The translations under genes and the position numbers were made by a program. A stretch of 64,000 nucleotides of DNA from Metellina segmentata. Lineage: Eukaryota; Arthropoda; Arachnida; Araneae; Tetragnathidae. A model generated the notes under the pieces. It was given only the letters and a program-made list of their open reading frames with translations, did not search any database and was not told the origin of the DNA. Of this stretch, positions 34,240 through 46,129 are shown piece by piece (the stretch's first letter is position 1; every line of letters begins with the position of its first letter). Where the stretch lies: positions 95,241,630 to 95,305,629 of the forward strand of contig OX375879.1 in the NCBI GenBank assembly GCA_947359465.1, written 5' to 3'.

Positions 34240-35105
34240 GATATTGATCATTTCCTTGGATTACATTCTCTTGGAAAATATTACACTACTCGTTTTTTTG
34301 TAAGTGAATAGAAATCTCTCCTTTCATTAGAATGTAATCATTTGGAAAGATTCTAGTGGTCTTGTTTCTTTAGAGTATCTTTTAGAAAAAATTATGTTAA
34401 TCCTTTTTTTATAATAGAATCCTTTAGAATTATTCTATCATACTTGTCCTTGGAAATGAATCCTTTGGAACGATATTCTATTTCTCCTTTACTTAGAATA
34501 TAACCTTTGGTAACATTTTATTGATCCTATTCTTATAATAGAATCCTGTAATAAGATTATGTTGGCCATTCCCCAATAATAGAATCCCTTGGAATTATTC
34601 TGTTGCTACTTTCCTTGGAAGTTAATTCTTTGGAAAGATGGTATTACTTCTTTCCTTCGAATGCAATTATTTGAAATCATCCTCTTTCTCCTTTCATTAG
34701 ATTATAAGCCTATGGAAAGATTTTATTGTTTCTTTCTATCGAATAGAACACTTTAGTAAGATCCTGCGGGTTATTTCTGACAATAGAATCCTTGGAATTA
34801 TTCTATTGCTCTATTCCTTGAAAGTGAATTCTTTGCAGAGATCATATTTCTCTTATCCTCAGAATATAATATTTGTAGAGATTCTATTGCTCCATTTCAT
34901 AGAATATAATTCTTTAGGAAGATTCTGTTGGTTCTTTCCTTACAATAGAATCCCTGGTAATTATTCTGTTTCTCCTTACCTTGGAAGTGAATACTTTGGA
35001 AAGCTCCTTTCCTTAGAGTCTTGGAATATAATCTTTTTGAATGATTCTATTTCTGCTTTCCTTAGAATTTATTCCTCTGGAAAGATTATATTATTCTCGA
35101 AGGTC
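34240..35105. repeat. Minisatellite block, inverted relative to 28.7-29.9 kb
   Basis: Units like TTCCTTGGAAGTGAATTCTT TGGAAAG and GATTCTATTGCTCC are the reverse complement of the intron 1 units. Confidence 0.85.
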
Positions 35106-35734
35106 ACATTTGGTTAGAGGTCATACAGGGGAAGACTGAGTATTACAGATTGGCATTATGTGTGTTAACCCCCCAGAGGGCTAATAGCCATTTAATCAGA
35201 CAGAACAGAATGTTTAATGTTAGAACTCAGCTTTAATCTTACGTTTGTGAAATTGAATAACGATGTTCAAAGGTGTGTTTAACTTCGGGGCCAATGGGAT
35301 CTATCCACCTTAAGATTTGATTAGTAGCATAATTAACTTCATAGCTTCCCTGTATCTCACAGGTGGGAGCTTGTTTATCAGCTGATGCTTCAATTATACG
35401 AGCCATAAAGATTTCCTATGGGATGGGGTACATAGGTTTCGGTAATCATAGTTTGCCTTGTTCTGAAGCTTCAAATGAGTTGCGTGTGTATCAAGATGAA
35501 TTTTCGCGAGTTGAAGCAAATTACGCTAAGAGCATGTTACCGAAAGATAATTCAAAATTAACTTGTTTTGTCACTTTATGGTCTTTTTTCTTTGCTGCAC
35601 GAAAATAATATCAGATACCTAAACTTAGGATTATTGTTTCTTCTCAAAGAATAAATCATTTTACAAATTAATCATTTATCTTAATAGAGCACAGTTGCCA
35701 GAAGTTTTGTTTTTGAAAGTTTAATAGGGGGTAG

Positions 35735-35905
35735 GCAGTTGAATTAGCGTCATAGCGGAGCAACACGATGGGCTATTGGCGACGGTTGAGGATCCATTCC
35801 AAATTGACAGATTCTAGTACAGTACCTCGTTATTTTGAACTACGATCAGATGATGAGGTTACATCTGATCTGTCGCCCCACACTCCAAACTTCTATACCA
35901 ATCTG
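35735..35905 (-). mobile_element. SINE body fragment
   Basis: ATTAGCGTCATAG, GATGGGCTATTGGCGACGG, TTTTGAACTACGATCAGATG and CACTCCAAACTTCTATACC in order. Confidence 0.65.
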
Positions 35906-35984
35906 CTGATTGTATTTTAATTTATTATTGAACTGCTTTATTCGTTCATGCATGTTTCTCTACTGAATTACTCGTTTTGTACAT

Positions 35985-36125
35985 ATTTTTGTGTGAGCCA
36001 TCAAGAATATTCCATACAGAAAATTCTACCTGTGATATTCCGTCTAGAATATTCCACGTAGAACACTTTATCTGGAATATTCCATCTTGAATGTTCCGTG
36101 TAGTGTATTCCAAGTAAAATTGCAA
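35985..36125. repeat. Short GAATATTCC-based tandem repeat
   Basis: GAATATTCCA or variants occur about every 20-25 bp, in the pattern TCTAGAATATTCCACGTAGA. Confidence 0.65.
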
Positions 36126-36159
36126 TGTAATTATGCAAATAAATAGATTACAACGATTT

Positions 36160-36960
36160 TCTTTGAATCCATGCATGTATTGGATAGTGATCGAGAATAT
36201 TTGTTAATGCTCCTTTCATTCACTACTGAAATTAGGTGTAAATTAAACGGAGTTTTTCTGTCAAATATTACGACCTGAACAGTAATAAACCTCGAGGAGA
36301 CAATAGGTAACATTCTCAGTTCCCGAACGCTTCCAAGTTCGTCAAAGATTACATTCAAATGCATGGATGTATTGGTTAGCGATCGAGAAATTTATTAATG
36401 CTCGCTTCATAAATAATCCCTATTGAAATTAGGTGTAAATAAAACGAATTTTCAATCAAATATCTAGACCTGAACAGCAACGACCCTTTGCAAAGACAAT
36501 AGGTAACGTACCGAGAACCTAAACTCCAAAGTTCGTGAACGATTACATTCGAATAGATGCACGTATTGGTTACTGATAACTAGATCGTTAATTCTCGGAT
36601 CATAAAAAAACCCTTTTGAAATAAGGCCAAATAAAACGGATTTTCTATCAAATACCCACAATGAACTTTGAACCTGAACCACAATGATCTTTTGCAGAGA
36701 CAATAGTTAAGATTTCCACCACCCAAACCCTCCAAAGTTCGTGAAAGATTACATTCGAATCCATGGATGTATTGGTTAGCGTTCGAGAAATTTATTAAGG
36801 CTCGCTTCATAAATAAGCTCAATTAAAATTAGGTGCACATAAAAGGGATTTTCTATCAAATATTCAGACCTGAACCGCAACGACCCTTGACTGAGACAAC
36901 AGGTAACATCTCCAGCACCCAAGTTCGTAAGAGATTACATTCCAATCCATGTTGTAGGTC
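36160..36960. repeat. Satellite, four copies of a 190-210 bp unit
   Basis: Starts near 36166, 36358, 36549 and 36758, each with CATG-ATGTATTGGTTAG, GAAATTTATTAATGCTCGC, AATTAGGTG, TATCAAATA, GACCTGAAC and AGACAATAGGTAAC in order. Confidence 0.85.
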
Positions 36961-39900
36961 AGTGATGAAGCGATTTGCATCGGATTACGATGCCTAACTG
37001 CCAGGAAATCCTAAAGAAGGATTTGTGGGGTGAAGGAAAAAAAGATGGAGGGCCGAGTGGCCATGGTGGGCGGAAGGAATAAATGACTTCCTGACCCTTG
37101 TGTCAGTGAACTTTTACTCGGTGGCCGAGTGCAGAAACAGGAATGACGAGTCAAGGAACGTCTGAGCACGGCATGGACTTTATTGATTTTCTTTCACAAT
37201 TAAATAGTGTTCTCTAGTTGGAAACACATGTGAAAGAAAGCAGGAAGATTCCCTGTTCGGAAGGTGGGAATGCATAGAGGAAAAATTTCTTAACAAATTT
37301 TCATAAATTCTAAATAAGTTATCACCTTCAATGAAGAGCTTGAAATCTATTATCTAATTGTATCCTATCCTTTTTTCTTGTATTTTTTTTTATCTTTATA
37401 TATATCGTTACCACCACGCCAAAGACACCAATCTGCAAAATTGATGTTTCTACAAAAAACGAGTAAAAAGTTTTGATGCTTCGTGAAAAATCGAGTTACG
37501 ACACAATGAGGTATTTGCATGTGCGAGGGTTTTTCTTACAAATGATCTTTTCTGGTATTTCTAAGTTTAAAAATCCTTAAATATTGCGTTTAAACTTTCA
37601 AAATAATTTTGAAATGATTATAAAATCAATTTTAATTTTGTTGAAAACGAAACAAAGTTATGTGATCCGAAAACAGGCCGCCGTTGGATGTCACGTCATT
37701 GCGCATGCTGAGCTTTTGTTTACATCTCTCATCTATGCTCCCTGTACACTCGCTATTGCTCTTGTATGAAATCAACACGTGTCTATATTGATTCGCAAAT
37801 TTATTTCATAAGCAGTAGTAAATAAGATAAGAACTATTTATAAAAAGTACTTCATGAACCAACAAATCACTAGTACAAATACTGTTTACAAAAGAACAAT
37901 CATAAAAAATAAACAGGTGAAAGGTTCAATTAATAATTTAAAATATTATGCAGAACAGAAATATTCGAAGAGTTTTGGAAAAGGTTTTAGAAATGCATAA
38001 AGCCCTTTTACAGTATCATTACTGAACTTGTCCAAATTATAAACATTTTGCCAAATGCAACAATCAAGATGGAAGCAAATTAATTCTGTATTAATTCTGA
38101 TTAAGCGAAAAAGGAATGTAAACAACCATAGCAACGCCGGCGCAGTGGGTTACTATGCGCTGTGACGTCACAGAGCAGCCATTATGAAATTTCTGTTTTT
38201 CCCGCCAATACCGGAAACGAAATTTAAAAATTAATATCTCGGGGAATAGTTTTCCAATTTAAATAATAAAAACCTCATTTTTCATGGATTTTCATCCATT
38301 AATGTAATAAAATTGAAACAAAAAAGGTGAAAATACCTCATTGTTGCTTTTGCATGAAAATAAAATTGAAATTTTCCATCAAGAATCAAGATGATTCGTG
38401 GCTCTGTCATGGTATAAAACATGAAATTATGCCTATAAATTCAGTTGGGTGAAAATCGCCAAAATGCAGTTTGGTGCTTTTGGTGTGGTAGTAACGATGT
38501 ATTTTGTTCTCTGCAATTGGATATATTCTTTTGAGACACCACAATTAAATAAATAAATAAATAAAAAACATGAAAGATTCTTTAAAAAAAATTTGTGAAG
38601 TGGTTCAAAATTATGTTTCCTTAAGTCCTTCAATTCGAGTATGGTTTAAGCCATCTACTCGCTGTAATTACAACTAGTTTTTCGTATGTTTAGAATGAGA
38701 AAACAAATATTATTGCATAGTAACCTCTAGGTGTATCGCACCTTGATATATATCGGGATATACCATTTTTCTTTATCTTAAGCCCGGAAGCAATTCACTC
38801 TTTTATGTAACCAAAATCCATTCATGTCTTTTTAATTTAGTCTGTGCATCAAGACAGAAATAGCGACGCGTGCAATAGTACAACTAACCGGGCACAACTA
38901 TTCTTGGAAAATTAAAAATTAATTAATAGCGTGCATTTCCCCATAAATTCACATGAAGTTCCAATTGAATAATATACTACACCGCCTAAAATCAAGAGAA
39001 TGTTCCAACGCGACTTCAAGACGTATCCTTCTTGCACCGATTGTTTGCCCAAGCGGCCAATTAACCTTTAAAATTCGGAGAGCCACCTAATGGCTCTCTA
39101 TTGTTCTTTTCTGAATATATTTCTAATTACATTGTTTTATAAGCACCCAGACCTTTTGTTCATGTGTCCTAGATTTCATCTAAACTTTCTCAATGCTGTT
39201 AAGATAAAAGATGCAAGTTTCCTGCGAGGTAATCTCAGTTTATCAATGAAGACATTGTACACGAATTGCGTTTTTGAATCACTCTGGTTTCAAAGTAGCT
39301 TGTTAGTTAAGTTAAAAGGCAGTAATAAGTCTTGGAGGAAAGTTACTCAATGAAACGTTTAAGTGAATATTTAATTCTGCCTTAACACGAAATCTATAAA
39401 TTTCTCTTAATTATTTGCATTGCTAAGAAGTTTCTGTAGATAAAAATAGATACAATATGTGTGCAAAAGACAAAGACTATTCTGTTGAGAAGTTTTAGCA
39501 CATAATCCACAGAATTAGGATTGTCAAACAGAATACAGAATTATCATTAAAACATTAATGAAAACAGTGTTTAAATTAATGAACACAGTAGTTATTGTCA
39601 TAAAAGGATTTTCTAATAACCATTTCCAATTCCAATGGATGAAGAATTTATAATCCAGAATTAGGGTAAACAAACAGAACATAGTATCAGCATTAACAAG
39701 TTAACAAAACAGTACTATGTATAAAAATTAATGAACATAGTAATTATCGCTATGAAATAATTTTCCATTAATAACTTACAATTCTAATGAATGAAGAATA
39801 CCAGTTCTGATTACTATTAGAAAATTCTTGATGTATTTCTGGTTTACCTTATTTTGTAGTGAAACGCCATTTTAGTGCTTTATAGTTTAATTTAATTAAC

Positions 39901-41700
39901 GTTGACCAATCAATTATTAGATAACAACTCGAGGTTTATTTGGAATTTTTATTGATGAAGTGTTGAAAATCGTATTCAAAAGCAAGCCAACTGGCGGCAT
40001 GTTCTGAAGACTTACTGGAAACACCCGTATCGCCGCAGAAACACGTACCACCTGTATTTAACTCTGCAAAAAATGCCTCATACAAAGAATTTCTAATGGA
40101 TACAGAAGAGGGTTTCATTTCAATTGATCTATACAGGGTTTAAAAATACAGTTTAAAAGCAATAAAGTTTGAACTCGCTAAGCGTCAACGATCATTTACA
40201 ATTCTTCCTTTCTTCCTCAAAATGGTTTTACCCAACAATTGTGTAGGGTTCAAGAGTAGAATTAAAATTCATTCATTAGCAGACGACTTTATTTCAAATG
40301 GAACTTTTGGCGAACAATAGGGGCATTTGGTTTCGCACAGTTACGGTTATCGTTTAGCTAAACACAATGTATAAGGGAGAAAAAGATTGTACGTTGCGTC
40401 TCGCTCGGCTTTTGTGTGTCTACAAAACCATGAATCAAAATTTGACCTTTTTCCTGAGAGTAATATTCGAAGAAAAACAATGGGAAACTGTCTTTTGTCT
40501 ATGCCTTGGGAACGGAATTTGAGCACTGAAACAAGCTGCTTAATTTATCGCCATTAACCTCGATTGAATAAGTAGAGAATTCCGCTCAAAGAAGGAACCG
40601 CGCATACTAAGTAGTTAGTTCGGGGAGGTAATTAGATGTTTTACAGTGATCGTGTTTCAATTACGTTGGAATTCACAGAAGGCGTGTAGAAAGGGTAGTG
40701 GTACCGATAATTTCTATGTTTAGTGAAATGGAACTTGTCAGCATCTTAAATGGCAGGTTAAGACAATGTCGGGGAGAAAGAAGTAAATAATTGGTTGTTA
40801 GAATTGGCTCAAACGTAAATGTGTATGTGTGTGCAATGGTCCAATTAATTTTTATATTTTCCTAGAGATACAGATGAGCAAAACTGTTTTTTTCTTCCGA
40901 TAACAATGTTGACGATTATTGCTGATATCCTATAACAGTTAGTGTTAGCTGTAAATCCTAGCAGCTGTTTTTCAGTAGTTACTAAATTTAACGGTATTTA
41001 TTATAAGCACTATTCAAAGATATTTTAATAGTTATTTACTATTTAAATTTGCCATTAAGTGATTTAAAATTTTTGTTTTAGGGACTTCATTTTTATCAAA
41101 TGTTCTAAATTGTTTTATCAATTCTAGTTGCTAACTGTTGCAATAACACTCTTATTTAACCTGCTATTGTAATAACATACCATCTCTATCTAAAGTATTT
41201 TAAAATGTGAATTACATTAATGTAGATACTATCATAAATATAAAAAATACTTGTAAAATTTTCACGAATCACATAGGTGGGAAACTCATCAAATACTTTT
41301 TTCAAGATAAATTAGAAGTCATATCAATATTTATTTTCGTGAAAAGTAAAATCAGATAAATAACAACATAATTAAGACATTCAGCGCCATCTTAGACATT
41401 TCTCACACCACTGAATGACAATTGTTTTTTACTTCTGAAGCCATTCTGGAAACCCAAATAATTTCTCGAATTCCAATAAAAATAACTTTGTCTCGGCGGT
41501 CAGAGCAGAGGTATGAATTCTTAAAGTAACAAACAATTAAATCGTCATAATTTTTTAAGTAAAACTACACGCATCTGTAAAATAATCAGATGTGAAGACA
41601 GGGCATTTATCATTTATATTTTCCTCAAATGTAAGATTTCAAATATAGTATTAAATTGACGTTATTTCGAGCTGCACAATATCGACGCAAGTGAATTTAT
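36960..41700. other. Long stretch without a recognised gene
   Basis: AT-rich. It holds a pair of inverted GAGGTATTT segments (37503-37520, 38328-38345), a duplicated segment of about 160 bp at 39490-39810 (AACACAGTAGTTATTGTC versus GAACATAGTAATTATCGC), and one possible microexon at 40016-40063. The region near 37680-38200 is a little less AT-rich, with TGACGTCAC at 38161. Confidence 0.4.
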
Positions 41701-41714
41701 TTTATAATAATTTG

Positions 41715-41965
41715 ATAAACATTTTCTGTCGAGCTAAATATAGGTGGCGTTAGTGTTCTTAAGACGATACGTGTTTCTTGTATCCATTCTGATCGTCCAA
41801 TCAATTGGCTTGTTTTACGAACACGATTTTAGGACTTTGCCAATACGAATTCTAAAGAATAAATTCCGATAAACTACATTTTACGGTAACCCCGATATGC
41901 GTCACCCCAGAGCATTTGGACAGCGGATGTAAAATATTCGGGTAAACCATTTGATTTGTTTATTT
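41715..41965. repeat. Interspersed repeat family R, copy 1
   Basis: Shares TAAATATAGGTGGCG, ACGTGTTTC, ATTCTAAAGAATAAATTCCG and ACATTTTACGGTAACCCCGA with the copy at 53330-53630. Parts recur at 16930-16965, 47230-47390 and 49805-49935. Confidence 0.65.
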
Positions 41966-42109
41966 ATGCTGGAAATTATCAGAGCATTCTATTTTACTCT
42001 TATTGCATAATTTGAAGTCATATAGCGAATTGTACTATATCGATGTGGGCGATTTTATTTTGTAAGGGTAAAAGTATAGTCGTCCATCTTAAATAATTCT
42101 GATGAAACA

Positions 42110-42310
42110 CATGCAGATTTATATTTCATCAGAACTAGTTGTATTAGAATATTCTTCAGAATTAGTTGTATTATAATGTTCACAATTAGTTGTATTAGAA
42201 TGTTCTTCACAGAATTAATTGTATTAAAATATTCTTCAGAATTAGTTACATTAAAATATTCTTCAGAATTAGTTGTATTAAAATATTCTGTCGCAATACA
42301 ATATTCTTCA
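42110..42310. repeat. Minisatellite, about 27-31 bp unit
   Basis: ATTCTTCAGAATTAGTTGTA followed by TTA-AATATTC recurs about six times. Confidence 0.75.
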
Positions 42311-43258
42311 ACTCATTAGGCGGATTATTCATAGAGGAAATGGCAAAAAATATGTCCTGATTTTCCAAGTACAAATAACTCACGACTCCTCGTCTGAAGT
42401 CTAGACAGATAAATTTCAAGCAAAACAGTATTCCATCTGGAATACTCTAAGTCTCAAGAGAATGAAAGAATGTTCGGACGGAACAAAGGAATCACAGCCC
42501 AATATTTCAAATCCACACAAATAATTCACTGTTCTGAATTGTGTTCACAGTAGCCATGTGCAGTTCGAATTCATTTATATCTCCGATTCTGGTGCATGCA
42601 CTTTTTTGGGTCAAAGATGTTCGGGAAAGATTCGAATAAATCTATCAGTATAATCCCTTGTATTGAGTCAATGCTGTTGTTTTTCTATTGTTTTGTGTGG
42701 TGTTTTTTAGGTAAAAAACTAAAAATACGGTGAAGGATTCAGTGTGATTTATTCAAGGAGATAAGATGGTTGCGTGCTCTTTCGTATTGTTTAGGATATT
42801 TTTTATAGAAAGTAAATTTAAGGATTCTGTTAGATATTACCTTACTCACGACGTTTATTGTCATGTTTGTGTATCGCTGCATCCTTTGTTATTTACAACG
42901 GAAGGGCCGTTTACAAAGCATTGATGTGAAGTCTCACATTCATTATTTTGAAACCTATTGGTTCCAATAAATATGTTTGTGTTTTTCATGCATACTACAT
43001 TTCTATAATAATATCGAATACGGCTAATAATACTACATTGTTTCTAAAGCAGATTTAGATCAACAGATTTGTCATAACTTTTAAGATTTTCTTTCCAACG
43101 AATGCTGGTTGTTACACCAACTACTTACATGCTAGAAACAGTAAGCAATTCGTAGTTATCGTTGTATTCGAGCACGTTATTTTTAATTAAGTAAAAAATT
43201 AAGCAATCTAGAAAAACTAAAAAGGATTAAATGAAGTTGATATTCTTTCACTTTATAC

Positions 43259-44073
43259 CAGGCCTCGAAATAGATTTTTTAATACAGGTGCACATTGTGC
43301 ACCTAAGTATTTAAATTAGGTGCACAGATTATGTTTTAGGTGCACATTTAAAGAAACGTAATGTAAGAGCATTAATGTAATATAAACTACTTTATTAGTT
43401 GGGTATGTTTAGATAAGTTAGTAGTAGATAGTAAATAAAAATATTTAAACAATTTTTTTATCTAAGAAAATATTACTTACAAATATTCAGTCATCATCAG
43501 ATATTGGTGGGCAAAAAACATAAAAAAAAAACGAGTACACTATATTTTAAGCAGATAAAATCTGAGTTTAAAGATAAATAATGAAAATATTTGTTTACGA
43601 TATGCAGTGGCCCAGACAATTCTCAGGAATTCCTACGGCTTTACACTTTATTAAAACACGAGGTGTTTACAGTAATGCGGGATGCCTATCGTTCGCAGTT
43701 GGTCAAGTGATCTATAAAATAAGTTCTCCCTTCTCCGGCTGTCGCGACAGTCGCTTCAACAGAACCAATTGGAAAAAGTTTCAATCATCGGAAAGTTCTG
43801 GTAGCAGTGACACAAGTAAACCTTTCTCCTGTATAAACCCGTTACAGCCCAGCGATTTGTTTTTTTGCATAGGATGTATTTAGGAATTTTAATTGCGTTC
43901 CTTTAGAGCGAGAGAAGTTGATACTAATATTTTGTTCAAACATCAAAATAACATAAAACACGTCCCCCCCCCTTTTTTTTTTAACATTAGGTACACTATG
44001 CACCTGGTGGTAAAAAATTAGGTGCACAGTTTTATTTTCATGTGCACAGTGCACCCGGGTATTTCGAGCCCTG
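43259..44073. mobile_element. Non-autonomous hAT element, perfect 8-bp target duplication
   Basis: CTTTATAC flanks both ends (43251-43258 and 44074-44081). The ends are CAGGCCTCGAAATAG and, inverted, CAGGGCTCGAAATAC, a common hAT terminus. Subterminal GTGCAC palindromes recur at both ends (GGTGCACATTGTGCACC on the left). No transposase was recognised inside; a 100-codon frame at 43581-43883 has no similarity that I know. Confidence 0.88.
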
Positions 44074-44081
44074 CTTTATAC

Positions 44082-45540
44082 CATTATAATGTATTAACAA
44101 AATAGTAAACATTAAATCTTTTGCACAAACAGTCTATAATTTCAAGTTATCATTGCATTCGAGTACGTTTCTTCACTTAAGTAAAAATATAAGTAATCTA
44201 GAATAACTAAAAAATATATATAAAATTATTTACTGTTATTTTGAAATAGGAAGTTCAAAATCTTTTACGAGACTGCATTAAAATAAACAAAGCATATGGA
44301 AAGGTAGCCAGTTGAATCTTTCAAGAAAATACAACTCTATGTAACATTTCTGTAACAATCTCCAGTTTTGATACCTATTTCAGATTTTGAGATACATATG
44401 CATTATTCGATGAAATGGTTTCAGTAAGAGACAAACAAGATTATTCGAAATTGTTTGAAGTTCATATTGTATTGTAAAAAAAAAATGAAAGATGCGAAGG
44501 AAGACAGTTCAATTCAAGTCCATTTGGAAATTGAAACCCAGAAAATGGAAAAAATTACAAAGGAAAACGTGAAATGCAATAATAAATAACAATCAACATT
44601 ATATTAAATAATAAATATCCTTTGAAGTATTTGGATTCGTTATAAAATTCTTCTTTGAAGTTATACCGTGACATAGAAAATACAGACTTTAATAAAGAAA
44701 AATGTATACAGAAAAATATCCTCTGTATTCAAGTCCAATGATGCTTTTGAACGTAGAAATGTTTTCTTCCAGTTATTTATCGTTTGCACAGTTCATTTAC
44801 TGGAAATATAATTTATCCTAAAGAGAAAATTTCTTGAAGCTATAAGGGAATTATATCGGCCGTAATTAGGGATTTGCGTAGGCTGAAATTTTGGGAATCA
44901 AGTACCTAATGTTCTAATTAAATCGAAGTTACAGAGTCAAACGCACCTAGGGAACGCACGAGTTAAATTAAATTTATCAAGTAACAAGTATGGAATTTTC
45001 TTAAACTTCGGGGGCGGACTTTTACTTTGATTCGATTTACGAAATCTACATATATTAATACGCTCTACTAAATTAAAGCAAGGTACGTATTTTAGTTGAC
45101 AGCAATAAAGAATATATAAGATAGGGAAATGTTTACAATATTGGAATCGTGTGTTCGTTGATACCTCAAATGCTTATTTTATTTAAAAGCGAGAAATATC
45201 TACTACATCGTGTGTAATAAATATAATGATGTAGTCATTACTCGGTGCAGTAATTGGGGAACCATTCGTTTCAAGAACGAAGTATAATTGCCAATAGACT
45301 ATTCTGAACAGCACAAATGTGATCTTTGATCTCTTCTCCATCCAATTTATATTCTTATTATTTTTCTTTCCTTAAGAAATTTCTGATTTGCTTGTAAAAT
45401 TTCTCTGAGTTCTGTTTTAGAAAATTCCCAGTAAAGACACGAAAAATAGCAGACTTGCGCATAGCAAATGAAATTACCTTTCTTAACGACTTATTTTATT
45501 AACGAGTACACTATATTTTAAGAAATATTTTTATATATAC
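44082..45540. other. No gene recognised
   Basis: AT-rich sequence without supported features. Confidence 0.3.
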
Positions 45541-45546
45541 ACTATA

Positions 45547-45794
45547 TTTACCCCGGCAAGAAAAGTTACACAGTTCAAAAAATAAAAATTTTGATGTTAT
45601 GTCATTAAAAAATATGTATCAGGTGCCCCAGCGTGTTATATTACTATTTTATAGAATATAATAGAAGTTACGATTATAAATACGTACCAAAAATTTAAAA
45701 GAAGATTATACTATTTCAATATAAGTTTTATAGTTTCCTTTACGCTCAAATTCTCTGCAATTTTGAGATGTGTCACTTTTCTTGCTGTTGTGCG
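45547..45794. mobile_element. MITE with about 30-bp inverted ends, copy 1
   Basis: Left CCCCGGCAAGAAAAGTTACA and right (inverted) CGCACAACAGCAAGAAAAGT, both continuing to CA-TTCAAAA or CATCTCAAAA. The interior GGTGCCCCAGCGTGTTATAT is shared with copy 2 in the opposite orientation. Confidence 0.7.
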
Positions 45795-45934
45795 TTATAT
45801 TTTTTGATGGCAAAAGGTCGTTACTACCATTTCATGTCTGAATTTGTTTGAATCTGTTTATTAAGAATATAAGTATCAGATTCACATTTCATACCTCCAA
45901 ATAAAATAGTTGTCTAAAACTCTATAATAGCTGA

Positions 45935-46125
45935 TTCGGCAAAAATGATCTGGTAAATTTTGTTGGAGACGAGATATTTCGTCGAAACAAAACTGCCCTA
46001 CAAAGGGGATGAAGATCCAATTGGGGGAAAACAATTTATGCATTGCCCTGAACTAGAGACAGTTAGAAAGAGGTTTTGGACCCAAAGGCTGGACAGTATA
46101 GAACAGATTTTGAAGAGAAGATAAA
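45935..46125. mobile_element. Palindrome MITE, internal part
   Basis: GAGACGAGATATTTCGTCG then GGATGAAGATCC, GGGGGAAAACAA, GAGGTTTTGGACCC and CCAATAGGAGTC parallel 13880-14070 of the full-length copy. Confidence 0.6.
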
Positions 46126-46129
46126 TCCC

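Noticed and set aside
35363..35608. 81-codon frame on the plus strand
   Set aside because: No recognisable family, no neighbouring exons, no coding-like composition.
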